This document shows positions 9,115-20,700 of a stretch of 32,546 bases of DNA, one piece after another. This DNA is from Elysia marginata. Taxonomy: Eukaryota; Mollusca; Gastropoda; Plakobranchidae. The stretch's first letter is position 1. Each line of letters opens with the position of its first letter. The notes beneath the pieces were generated by a model, which saw only the letters and a list, made by a program, of their open reading frames with translations, made no database searches and was not told where the DNA came from. Position numbers and translations under genes: made by a program. Location: contig BMAT01003563.1 of assembly GCA_019649035.1 (NCBI GenBank), positions 281,577 through 314,122 of the forward strand, given 5' to 3'.

Positions 9115-9433
9115 GACACTCCTTATTTTCGCGCCCATGCGCGCTTTACAGAAAGGTTGGTGAGTTGATTTTTTGTGTGTTGTGAGTAGTAACACATCTG
9201 AACATGAGTTCAAGCACACTCCCGAGTCCCGTGCGTGGTTTGCCGGTCGATGTGAGCGATTTTCGGATACCCTGTAAAAAATGTAAAATCCGTGCGTGTA
9301 GAAAAACCACATGGTCGATATTCCCAAAATTACACACAAAGGTACCTCACGAGGTGCCTAATATTTATTCGCCATTTTTAGTATTAAACGATTTTAATTT
9401 TACAAAATTCAACGCTTATTTGAAATTGATTGT

Positions 9434-9838
9434 CATCGTACTTTAGGACTGCTCCAAGTAGGTCTTCCTATCAGTGAAGTTTACCTTCGTATGAATGTAA
9501 ACAGGACGACGATTTTTAGACTCAGATGACGTCTACATGAGACGCATACGGTGAGTGATCGGCCCCGTTCTGGGAGGCCTAAGAGCACTACGCAGAGACA
9601 ACGCAGAAACCTTGTCAGAAATCATATGAACAACAGATTTCTTTCAGCTTCAGCTTCAGCGCGTCAGACAATTACAAGAGGAAGAAATAATCAACGTATA
9701 AGTGCAAACAGAGTAAGAAGACGTTTATCTACCTCTGGCCTACGTGCTCGTCGCCCATATAAATGCCCTATCCAGACCTATCCTGACCCAGCTTCACCGA
9801 CACCAACGTACGCTATGGGCCCAGGAACATGCGTTAGG
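9434..9838 (+). pseudogene. Tc1-like transposase, N-terminal DNA-binding half
   Basis: One frame reads GLLQVGLPISEVYLRMNV (first helix-turn-helix), NRTTIFRLR, a TGA stop at 9527-9529, then RLHETHTVSDRPRSGRPKST (linker with the GRPK AT-hook-like motif). The second helix-turn-helix follows, with ISANRVRRRLSTSGLRARRP. After RRPYK the frame is disturbed, but a shifted frame reads HRHQRTLWAQEH, corresponding to the R..RL.WA..H block just before the catalytic domain. In the family this half binds the terminal inverted repeats. The first two acidic catalytic blocks are not present. Confidence 0.85.
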
Positions 9839-9848
9839 TAACACGACA

Positions 9849-9917
9849 GATGGGGTGGAGCATCTTTGATGATGTGCTGCTGTACTGGAAGCCCAAGGGA
9901 GGCACACACATTATTAG
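9849..9917 (+). pseudogene. Tc1-like transposase, C-terminal remnant
   Basis: One frame reads DGVEHL, then two TGA codons, then CAAVLEAQGRHTHY and a TAG at 9915-9917. VEHL corresponds to the P-I-E-H-L-W block that carries the third catalytic acid of Tc1 transposases. AVLEAQGRHTHY corresponds to the conserved C-terminus. Two separate deletions are implied: one before VEHL (removing the first two catalytic blocks) and one between VEHL and the C-terminus. Confidence 0.75.
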
Positions 9918-10215
9918 CCGGAGCCTGTCTTAGTTTGTAATTAAATTCTAAAGACTTATCTACTGAACAGGTATGCAAAAATGTGGTCAAAATTGCTGCA
10001 TAGTTTGCATTGTGCAATTTTACCAATGGTATCCCTTTTCATAAAATCTACTTTATCGAGGGTCTTTTGTTTTAATCTAATTTCCTCGTTCTTAGAGGCC
10101 ACCGATGAACGTGGCTTTATTTTTAATTGAAAAAGCAATAAATTACCTTTAAAATGATGTATCACATGTCTAATTTAATCCCTTACAGTTTTCAGTAATA
10201 TATATTGAAGATACG

Positions 10216-10240
10216 ATGTTGCGTTTCTTTTGGCGGTCAG
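10216..10240 (-). repeat. Right terminal inverted repeat (Tc1-like)
   Basis: Reverse complement of 9090-9114 with one mismatch, followed by TA at 10241-10242. Confidence 0.9.
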
Positions 10241-10282
10241 TATATAATCCATTGTGGTTTTTTTAAATTAACGGCATAGGCC

Positions 10283-10318
<36 letters not shown>

Positions 10319-10319
10319 C
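10283..10319. repeat. (TTA)n microsatellite
   Basis: About 12 TTA units, starting within an AGGCCTA word. Confidence 0.93.
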
Positions 10320-12064
10320 ATCCCCCCTCACACACACAAACCTTAGTCCCAAGCGTTCTTTTTTTTCCAAAATAATTTTAATACACGCACAGGCAGCCCT
10401 CACTCTCTAGCGGAAAAAAAACCTACTATAAGCCTTGTACCGGCTGCGCAGCGAGTATGGGCTTCAAGGCTAGGCTTGCCAACACTTCCGCGCCATCGCC
10501 CACTCTCTTATCCTCACAAGATAGGAGCCAATCGGGAAGAAGCATCGCCTTTTCTAGCCTATTCTTGGATTTCTGTGTTCCCTTGGCTTACAACAAGCAC
10601 TTTATAATAAGTAATATCTTTTTCTGGTTTCCCCTTTGTTTTTGTTCTTTTCTTTTCTTGCTGTTTCAAACATTGTTTTCTATATTTGAAAAAAATTCCT
10701 CTGCATCTCTCTGAGTAGCGTAACTGTTAACTAATAACAACAATATTATAAACTTATAAATTCTTACAAGTCAGAACCAAGTTGTGCGAAACTACTTTAT
10801 GTCTATCTTTTCAAGGGTTGCTGGGTTAAACAAACATGGCCGTCAACCCAAAAATTACCCAGCTTTAACTTTCGAAATTAGTTCACAAAAGTCTAGAATT
10901 TCTAAGCAGACCCTACCCTCATATTCTCCTATTCTTAAGGGACATTACTTTCCAGAGTAAGTTATATAGACAAACTCGAGATTTCCACGAACATTTTTAG
11001 ATAAACCCAACTTAGTGCACTTCATTTCTCCCAAGATTTTGTATGGAATAAACTCGCATCTGTAGAACTGTGTCACTAGATCTAGAAATAGAATACTGCA
11101 TTGGTGTAGATCTAGATTTTAGATCTATGTCTATATAGATCTAGATCTGGATTATGTCTAGAATATATATTTATGATATAGGTTTCTAGATGTGGCATAG
11201 AGATAGTGGTCTACTCTTGAACAACTGCTGTCCTTCGAGACTTTATTAGGTTGATAAACATTGGTACAGGTCTTCATTTGGTCATACGCCAAAGAGTGAT
11301 TTTTAGAGCTAACCTTATATTAATAGATTTTTAATCTAGATTGCTGGAATATTTTGATTCCTGTTTGCTTTGATACACAACCTTTAGTGAACTCATATTA
11401 ACTCAAAACGAACTAAAAGCTTTTGCAACTCTTTTTGTGCCAAAGGTAATTTTAGGTTCTGACCAAACCTCATGATTGACAGACAGGATTTTAGATTGTG
11501 TTCATTTTGTGTGTGCTCACAAGGGGAATATTTATAAGTAAAACTTTGAATGTTTGGTAACATTGGAAAAGAAATGTAACAGAGAATTAGATACTTTCCT
11601 TTACTCGTAAAAGTGTCTGGCTCTTCTTCACTTTCACTAGATTTACAATCAGCACTCGTTGATCTGGGAGTCGAAATGGTAACACTAGATTTAGATATTG
11701 ATATAGATATCTAGATCTAAGCCTGCATTAAATTGGGTCTACTGTAGGGCCTATATATTTTTCTGAAGTTAAAAGATACCTCAGTAAATTTAAGTTAGAC
11801 AATCACAATCCCTGACAAATCCTTGGGCTCTGAACAAGATTTGAAGTGGAGCAACCTAAAATTCTAAGTTTTCAAACCATTATTACAATTACATATGTGC
11901 ATGGTATTGAAAACAAAGGTTTATTTCAAGCAAATAGGAAAGATACCCTGAAATTACCAGTGAATTGGTATGAAAGAAATAACCACAAATATATGTGCTT
12001 TTAATGTAGGTCTATTGAACTTTCAAAAATTAAAAATTATAACCAAAACCCTTCTTCATTACAG
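10320..12064. other. Region upstream of the CCDC83-like gene
   Basis: No coding region is recognised. A GC-richer patch at about 10430-10570 contains GAGCCAATCGGG, a possible CCAAT box, and could belong to the promoter or a non-coding first exon. A donor-like GTAAGT lies near 10957. A transcription start cannot be fixed from sequence alone. Two clusters of overlapping TCTAGA/AGATCT words lie at about 11078-11165 and 11690-11720. Confidence 0.35.
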
Positions 12065-12086
12065 CAGCTAATAAAGTGTTCAAGCT
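12065..12086 (+). other. 5' UTR part of exon 1 (first coding exon)
   Basis: A pyrimidine-rich stretch ending TTCATTACAG at 12064 is a good splice acceptor 22 bp before the start codon, which implies at least one upstream non-coding exon. The bases before the ATG (CAAGCTATGG) are acceptable for initiation, with G at +4. Confidence 0.55.
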
Positions 12087-12190
12087 ATGGCGGGCAAAGG
12101 TAAAAAAGGCAAGAAGGGTAAGAAGGGCAAGAAGGGAGGGAAACCAAAAGAGCCTCAGATGACTGCACAAGAAGCAATTTTAGCCTACCA
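12087..12190 (+). CDS. CCDC83: CCDC83 coding exon 1 (residues 1-34)
   Basis: Encodes MAGKGKKGKKGKK... followed by KEPQMTAQEAILAYQ. The basic GKK repeat is built from AAG/GGC codons. The A-[IL]-L-x-Y-Q ending matches the start of the conserved region of CCDC83. Donor GTAAGT at 12191; the split codon CA|G gives Gln35. Confidence 0.85.
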
Positions 12191-15100
12191 GTAAGTAGAA
12201 AACTACATTATATACAGTGGAAACCTCATAATTCAAATCTTTTGGGAACTTTAGACAACAAATTTAAATTAAAAGAATTTGAGTTTTACTCAAGGAACCA
12301 TGCCCATTTTTTTCCATACTATTTTCTGCTCTTTTACTACTGTAAGCGCCTGCCTTTCTCACATGTATGATCCTTTCATGCGGTAGCAAACTCTGTGATA
12401 TTGGAATTCAAAGACACCTCTATAGTGGACTTTGGGATGGAAGCTTTACTTAGAGACTGTTTCTCAAAGGCTTTACATGCTTTAAAAAATGAAAACTCCC
12501 AGGAAAAATAAGCAAAGTTTTCTTTAGGCCTCCATTTGATTTAACTTTAATGGGATTGAACCTCACCTATTTCAAATAATGAATTGAAACCCAACAAAGC
12601 CAAAGAGGAACAATAATCTCATTCTGTAAAAGCTTTAAAAAATGTCAGAATTTCAATTCATCAAAATTTTATTTTGGAGGTTTCCACTTTTTTGTGAGTA
12701 AATTTGTGTAGTACACTAAGCTCACTAATATCGGGCTTAACAATAATATTAATAAAGTAATTTAGCCCTTCATGAAGTACTAAAAATAAATCGAAACGTA
12801 TGAGATTGTACATTCGAAAAAGCTTTTTTTATATGTCGCGCATGTAAAAATCATTCAATTTTCTTACTTTCTAGTGTTTCTGAATCTTTTACTCTGAAAC
12901 TTCTGACGTCAACTTTACAATGCTTGTTCTAAAATTTGCTATCAACATGTTGCAAAATTAGCTAAATTATTGTAAAATCTGGGTTAAAGGCATCTGGGGG
13001 TTATTTCCCCTTAAAAGTTAAGGATATATATTGTAGACCTTTTTCTTCATATTTCACAGATACTGGAAAGTTTTGAAGTTTTTTTGCTCACTTGAAATAT
13101 ATGTAGGCTGTGACTAAAAGAAAATAATTTTTATTGACATTGATAGTGGAAACAAATGTTTAAGAATCAAGAATGAAAATGAAAACCACATTAATTATTA
13201 AAAAGCATGAATTCAGTGCCGATTTTTTAGATGCATGCTAATCACTTTGTCTCTGCAAGTTCTGAGTTATGTTGGAGTATATCCCATTAAGTGTTGTAAC
13301 TGATCACATGAAATTTTCTAATTGAATACTGTAATTTCTAGAAATTTTTCACTATGGTTTCTTCATCCAAACATTAATTTCAATTTCAGGATAAATGTAA
13401 TAGAAAAAAAGCGTGAAGATGTCAACTATGAAATTCGTGGATGGGAAGAAAAAAATAAGCGTAACTTAGAGAGAGTAAGTATTTCCTATATAATCAAAAG
13501 TAGTGAACAGTAACTTAATTGGCTTTCAAAAAAATTTTTTTATTGTTTAGCTTTAAAGAGCTTGTTTAGGACAGCTTTTTCAAAGGCTTTACAAATATAA
13601 ACTTTAATATTGAATATTACACTTTCCTTAACTTTGCTTGTTTGGTTTCAATAACAACCTGATGCCTGTGAACTATTGGCCCATGAGGAGGATCAAACCT
13701 ATAGACTAATCCTGTTTAAGCGCTTCAAATGGGGCAATGTTGATTGTTACTTTCGAAGTGCAGACTTGACTGTGCTGTGTACCAATGCCGTACCTGCTGC
13801 TACCCCGCTGGTCCTATGCGCTGTAGTACATTCTTGATAAACCAAGTTTTGGTTTGTTTACAAACAAATCCTTTCTTTTAGTGGACAAAAATGGTATCAT
13901 TCAAATGGTTACAGTTTCTTGAAGCTAGAAATAGCTCATGACAACTTTAAATTTGTGAGAAGAATGACTAACAATCGAGTTTGTAACGCACAGGCACACA
14001 GTCACACACTGCTTTGCACCGCTGTGCTGTTTAGTTGTAGTCAAGGCCTAGCCTACTACCCTTAAGGCATCTTTAGCTTTTACTTTGGCAGTTTGTTACA
14101 TCAATAAAAGTGTCCTTTTTAAGAACAAAGATAATTTGAGGTATCCATCTCTTGTATTTACAGAGAGAAAGCAAATTTATAGACACAAGCTGTTTACCTA
14201 TCATCTTTTTGACATTTTCTTAGCACACAGTAGGGAACTTTATGTAACAGTGGAGGGGTTAAAAGCTGATTGTAAAAAGAAAAGTATAATACTGGAGAAG
14301 TCTGTTGGAAATAAAAATCTCAAGCTTCCTTTGCCACTTTGTTACATTTTTTAAAGTTTTTATGTGAAATGAAGTTGACTTACTATTGGGGTGAGGTCTA
14401 GGCCATCAGACTATATTTTTCCTGTGTAATATCTCATGGTTTTCAAACATTATTTATATAATAATAAATGTCATAATAACCATTTTTTTATCCGTAGAAT
14501 GAGAAACTTAAACAAGAACAGGAACTGCTGCTGAAACACCTGCTTAAGACAAATCGTGATGTATCAAAGCTTCTTGAGACAGAGGGCGTGAAGACCAGGG
14601 AAGATGTCACTGAAGCTATGAAGGACAAATGGGCCAGACAAAGAGAGAGGGAAAAAGAATTAGAAGGTTTTTGTTTCTTGTTTACCTTTGAGGTACTGCT
14701 CTCAATAATACATAATTGGATCAAGATGAGAAAGAAGGAAGTGTGTTCAGTTATGCATTCTTTTATTGTCAATTGAACTTGAAAATTTGAATTTAAATGA
14801 TAATTTAAAGGGTTTCAGAGCACAGCAAACATCATTTTTATCCCACAGTAAGGTTTTGATCCTAATAATTTTATAACTAAATTATTAGTTGTCTGGTATT
14901 AATGTTTGTTTTTGTGAAAACAAAGGACTCGTTTGTAAGTAACTAAGTAAGAGTATTTCTTTGTCCCAGAGAATATCAATAAAATGGAAAGCATTTGCAT
15001 CTTTTTTTCCATATGTCTCATTTTCCCTTAACCCCTTCGTGCCATACATGACGTACGACGTACGTCAAATTTTCTTCATTAAATACAGTGACAAGATGCC

Positions 15101-17698
15101 CTATATGACGTACGACATAGGTCATGCTTTTTGTGCCAAGATGACATAATCGATAGAATAGTGAAAAGTTGTCATAGCCTATGCTAAAGTTACTTAGAAA
15201 TTTGAATTTATCGATATTTTTGCCTTATAAATCAACTTTTCTTATAAGAAAACAACCTTCAGTAAGGGCGGGCTGCATCACTGCATAGACACATATCACC
15301 TACGTCACGAAGATATTAAAACCATTCAATGTTTTCCTCCCTTGCTTTAAACCTGCATTACTTGATCTCTGCGTTCCATTAACATAGAGCTGAAAAGTAG
15401 GATAGCTCTCAAAGAGGTGGAGATAGAGAAGGTCACTGAGGAGGTCGTGTGGTGGAAAAGCTTCAGAGACCAGGGCCAGCATCGCCAGCAAACACACATC
15501 AAGCTGCTTGAACAGGAGCTTAAAGACATGGAATCCAGTTTTGTTGACATGGCTGGTGAGGAAAATTAGCTTTTTGAGAGAGAGAATACCAATCTTGTCT
15601 CATTACTTGGACCCTTTATAAGGATTAATGATAATTATATTGAAGCTTAATTTATTTGCCTATTTTTGAAAACTTTTCATTACATTATCAGTCAAAATGA
15701 ATGCTACATACATGTATATTCAAAAGCATCATGTTTTGCAGATATTGGTAAAAATTATCTACGCACGGTGTCATTATACACTAGTTATAATCTTATAAAA
15801 AGGATCAATAGCAGACATTCCACACTCTTACACGCACTCTTCGTACACCCAACTAACTTGCAACTTTATTTAAGCACCAATACCTTGAGGGAGAGTCATA
15901 TTGCATTCTACCTAGGGTATGCAATATGATTGTGTTAATATGTCATGATATACTTTCTCATTAATTTTTAATGGTTATAATGATAAGGCAAAGAAAATTG
16001 TCCTATTTAAAGAAGGAAATGTTAGGCAACTGAGGTAAATTAGACACTAGTCAGAATTTTCTCATATTGAGTTCTGAAAGTTATCTAAAAGTGTACTCTA
16101 TGCCCTTTCACAAGCCGTAAAAGTAACAGCTCTAGCTTTTGCACACGAAAAAATAATTCGTTTTAAAACAAAAATAATAATTTAATCTAGAAGAAACTTT
16201 TTGTAAATTTAGAGGCTTTATACTTAGAACTAATCTGAACATCTTAGTTTTCACCAATAATATATATAAACATCTAGACAATCCCAAAAGTTATTGCAGA
16301 ATCTTATTTGTAGACTTCTCTTCTGCTTTTAATACAATTAAACCACATATGCTCGTTGATTTTATGAACAACATGAACATCAGTAAAAATATTGTAGCTT
16401 GGATTTTAAATTTCTTAACCGAAAGGTGCCAGATTGTATTTTCATCAAATAAATACTCAGAGAAAATTTTGATTAATACTGGAGCTCCCCAAGGCTGCGT
16501 GCTCTCACCAGTTTTGTTTACTATTTATACTAATAACTGCACCAGTTCTCATCCAAGCATACCTCTTTTGAAATTCGCAGACGACACAACTTTACAAGGT
16601 CTTATTTTAAATAAGGACGAAAGGGAGTACAGGAATGAAATTGATAAATTTGTTACATGGTGAGATAACAATTATCTCACTCTGAATGTTTCAAAAACTA
16701 AAGAGTTATTTATTGACTTTAGAAAATCCAAGAATCAACTTGCCCCTGTAGAAATAAAAAATGAGCTTGTTGAACAGGTTTCTCAATACAAATACTTAGG
16801 AGTTTTCATAGATAATCAATTAAAATGGTCTCAACATGTTAAAAGCATTGTTTCAAAATTTAACAAGCACATGTATTTTCTCAGGAAGTTAGGAGACTTT
16901 AAAATTGACAAAACATTAATGAGCATGTTTTATCGGGCAACTATGGAAAGCATAATTTATTTTTGCGTCGGAGCATGGGGAAGTAACTGTCTTGAGTATG
17001 ACAGAAGTAAAATTAACAGAGTTATAAAAACAGCCAATAAACTCATGCACCCCCTAAACAGCGCCACGCTTACTGAGATCACCAACGACAGATGTCAAAG
17101 AAAGTTGATTAGTATTTTGTCAGATGAATCCCACCCTTTCCACAGTCTTGCTAGGAAATCCTCCCACGGCAAACGTTTGATTTCAATTAAAACAAAAACA
17201 GAGAGACATAAGAAANNNNNNNNNNNNNNNNNNNNNNNNNNNNNNNNNNNNNNNNNNNNNNNNNNNNNNNNNNNNNNNNNNNNNNNNNNNNNNNNNNNNN
17301 NNNNNNNNNNNNNNNNNNNNNNNNNNNNNNNNNNNNNNNNNNNNNNNNNNNNNNNNNNNNNNNNNNNNNNNNNNNNNNNNNNNNNNNNNNNNNNNNNNNN
17401 NNNNNNNNNNNNNNNNNNNNNNNNNNNNNNNNNNNNNNNNNNNNNNNNNNNNNNNNNNNNNNNNNNNNNNNNNNNNNNNNNNNNNNNNNNNNNNNNNNNN
17501 NNNNNNNNNNNNNNNNNNNNNNNNNNNNNNNNNNNNNNNNNNNNNNNNNNNNNNNNNNNNNNNNNNNNNNNNNNNNNNNNNNNNNNNNNNNNNNNNNNNN
17601 NNNNNNNNNNNNNNNNNNNNNNNNNNNNNNNNNNNNNNNNNNNNNNNNNNNNNNNNNNNNNNNNNNNNNNNNNNNNNNNNNNNNNNNNNNNNNNNNNN

Positions 17699-17733
<35 letters not shown>

Positions 17734-20700
17734 AACATCTTGTGTCTGTTTTTTCCTGTGTGCCTCACAAATAAGGAAATTAAAATCAAAAGCTTTTGTA
17801 TGTCTAGCTTACAACCTACTTTTCCTTTCGTCTTCTTAACGCCACTCATGCTGAGCATGCTGTCCAAAAAAGGGGTGAAAATTTGTGCCTCTATCCAGTC
17901 TGAGAAGTCTGAAAACTTCTCACCTGGCGGAATTCTTGACCACCTGAGCCTTTTAGATTGATTCGATTTGATTTTCAGGCTCTGTACATCCACTGCAGGA
18001 TAAGGCCCTCCGCACCACGTCTCCACTCTTCTTTGTCTTTCGCTTCTCTGGTCCACGTATTTCCCATCGTCCTCACAATGTCATCGCGCCATCGTCTTGC
18101 TTGTCTCCCTCTTGATTTTTTGCCATTTCTAGGTTGCCATTCAGTCACTCTGAGTGTCCACCTATTGTCTTGTAGTCTCGCCACGTGTCCGGCCCATTTC
18201 CATTTTTGTTTTGCTATATACTGCGCTATGTCTGAGACTTGAGTCTTGTTTCTTATTTCTTTACGTGAAATTTTATCTGTGAGTTTTAATCCTAACATTT
18301 TCCTTTTAGATTATTACACGTTAAAAAATAATGAAAACGTATGTTTTCATCGTAAATCATAAATTATAATATCAGTTTAGATCCTTGTTTGTTTATTTGC
18401 CACAGCTCATCTTACGCGAGATAAAGACCAGATTATTAGCGAGATAGAGAGATATACAGAGGAAACTCTTTCACAACAAAAGGACAAAGCATCTGAGGTC
18501 AGTGGGCTGGGAACATTTTTTAAAGTTTTATTCGACATTAATGTTGTATTAGTAAGCATTAAAATACTATAAAATTTTGATGTAACGAGACAGTATGGCA
18601 TGTCTTTATATTCTCCTTGAACCGCAGGTCATTTTGAATACAAGGTTGGTCTAAAAGGATGTTAAAAGTACACTGTCTGCCCTATCGTAAAAGGAAAAAT
18701 GATATACCTGAGTAACATGTTTTTAAAACAGTTCAGCTTCGAGAAAAAAAAACATTGAACACAAAAGTCTAAAACGGTTGTGCCCCTTGATTGCTGAAGT
18801 AAATAAATGTGCTCTTGGGTGACAGTGACAGTGACAGGCTTTGCCAATTTTTGTTTTTGTTTTTATCTTATTGAAGAGTATAGGGCCTATAATCATAATC
18901 TCTCTCTCTCCCGTGCCTCGTCCAATTTCCTCTTCCCTTGGACACATGTAGTCTTAATAACTCTGATAATTACAATAGGGGCCAGAGTGATAGCTGCAGA
19001 AAAGAAAGATTTTGCCATGTTGCCGTTGGTAGCCATTGTTTTAGCATCCTTTATTCAAGCTTAAACAATTTTTAATATGATTTTTATGTTTTATTGTGCC
19101 AAAATGACATGCCAAAAAAAAAATAAATCAACCAATTTATATTTTGCAGAGGTTGCATAAAACCATGCAGGTTTGAAAACAAAAACAAGTATTTGGAAAA
19201 AAGCTAAATTTTGAAAAAGAATCTGATATCGACAGTTTGTTTAAATTGTTTAGGGTATTTTTTGTTTCTGTTTTAATTTTTCCTTACCCTTTATCCTAAC
19301 ACAAAATACTTTTGCAGAAGGCAATGGGTCAATTGGACAAGAAAGATAGGCAGGAAGTTCTGGACAATGACTGGTTAAAAAGAGAGGTACATTTTAAACT
19401 TTCCTTCTTCTACCAAAGCTCACATCACCACAACTGTGTAGAAAGCAAAAGTTTTTTTTTCTTTTTTTTTTTTCTTTCAAAATCTCTTCTGAATCAGTTT
19501 TGTGACCTGTGTAAATGAGCTGGATGTCAGAAATTCTAATCTGAGAAAATGTCTTTTAAGAGTCTATTTTGTCTTCTTTTTTTCTGTAGTTAAATTTAAT
19601 TAAAACTTTCATAACTGGAGAGTGCAAAATAACAACGCTGAAACTTTTTTATAGATAAATTTAAAATAGTATTGCTTTCTTTCTTGTGACTTGGAGTGAT
19701 GGGATGTAAGCCTGCTTTTTTTAATGACTATTAGAAAGAGAAAGAGAGAGGGTTCACATGTGTTTGTAAGTGTACTATCTTTTGTAATGATTGCTCCTAT
19801 GTTTTACTCATTAATATGTATATTGATATCATATGCAACTCTGAAAACAAATTTCCTGCGAAATAAATAAAATCTATCTTGTCTTATCTCATTCTCAGGT
19901 AGCCATCCATCGCACTGAGACAGAAAGCAGCAGAGAAACAGTTGAGGATTTGGAGAAGGAAAATCTGCTACTGATGAGTGAGCTCTTTGAGTGCTCCGTG
20001 GAGGATCTTAAAGTTTCTAGGTAAGAATTTAGGATCTAATGTATTGGAACCAGTGCAATGGAGTCGAAAGTGGGAAATTTCAGTTTGAGAAAACCCTTTT
20101 ACAAGTGCCTGTTTTTTTGTCTTTTTTCTCTATATTCAAAACCCGAGGAATTTCTTATTTATATCCACAAAATTGTGATAATGTAATTGATTTTTTTATG
20201 TTTGGAAGCTCAAAAAACTCTGCCTTTTATTTGATGTAGCAGCATTCAACTCATTTGCACTGGTTGTATGATAAGTCATTTTTGTTGCGAGTCAACTCAA
20301 TGTTTGGGAACCTCCTAGCCATATCATTTTTGTTTTCAATAATCTAAAATTTCATGTTTTTTTTCTTTTAAGCTATACTTCTAGTGTTGCAGTACAAATG
20401 AAATAGTTCAATATTTTATCTTCAAAAAGGCTTAAAGTATAAAAATGCTTTTGTGCGAAGAATTTCCTTGACTATTTCTCAATGCATCCACAATTTTTTT
20501 TAGCTTAACTTGAAGACAAATAGAGGTGGTTTTTTTTAATTAATGTAAAACTTGCAGAAAGTTATCTTAAATGTTTTTGCTTGGCTGGAAAAGTGAAAAT
20601 TTTTTGTTTATTTCTGTACACTTGCAGATCCTTCTATCTCACTCAGTTTAATGACTCTGAAAACCTGGACACTACAGGGATTTTGGAGATGGACTTGGCT

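Larger units (their letters stand above)
9090..10240. mobile_element. Tc1/mariner-family element, internally deleted
   Basis: The ends are 25-bp inverted repeats at 9090-9114 and 10216-10240 that differ at a single base (CTGAGCGCC versus CTGACCGCC, then AAAAGAAACGCAACAT in both). Each end is bordered by TA, at 9088-9089 and 10241-10242, the target dinucleotide of the family. Inside are an N-terminal transposase relic and a short C-terminal relic, with most of the catalytic core missing. At about 1.15 kb it is shorter than a typical 1.3-1.7 kb Tc1 element and also carries unexplained sequence at 9115-9430 and 9918-10215. It can only move if a related element supplies transposase. Confidence 0.88.

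Noticed and set aside
10795..10860. RFX X-box or forkhead promoter motif near the CCDC83 gene
   Set aside because: GGTTGCTGGGTTAAAC does not fit the X-box spacing, and AAACAAACATGG is too short to stand out in AT-rich DNA. There is no anchored transcription start to relate it to.
15666..15929. 87-residue ORF in intron 4
   Set aside because: It lies within an intron, has AT-driven composition, no homology, and no splice sites that fit the gene's phases.
16871..17839. A 322-residue ORF that spans the N gap
   Set aside because: About half of it is translated N and a poly-Ile (ATT)n tail. Only the part before 17216 is real, and it belongs to the LINE relic.
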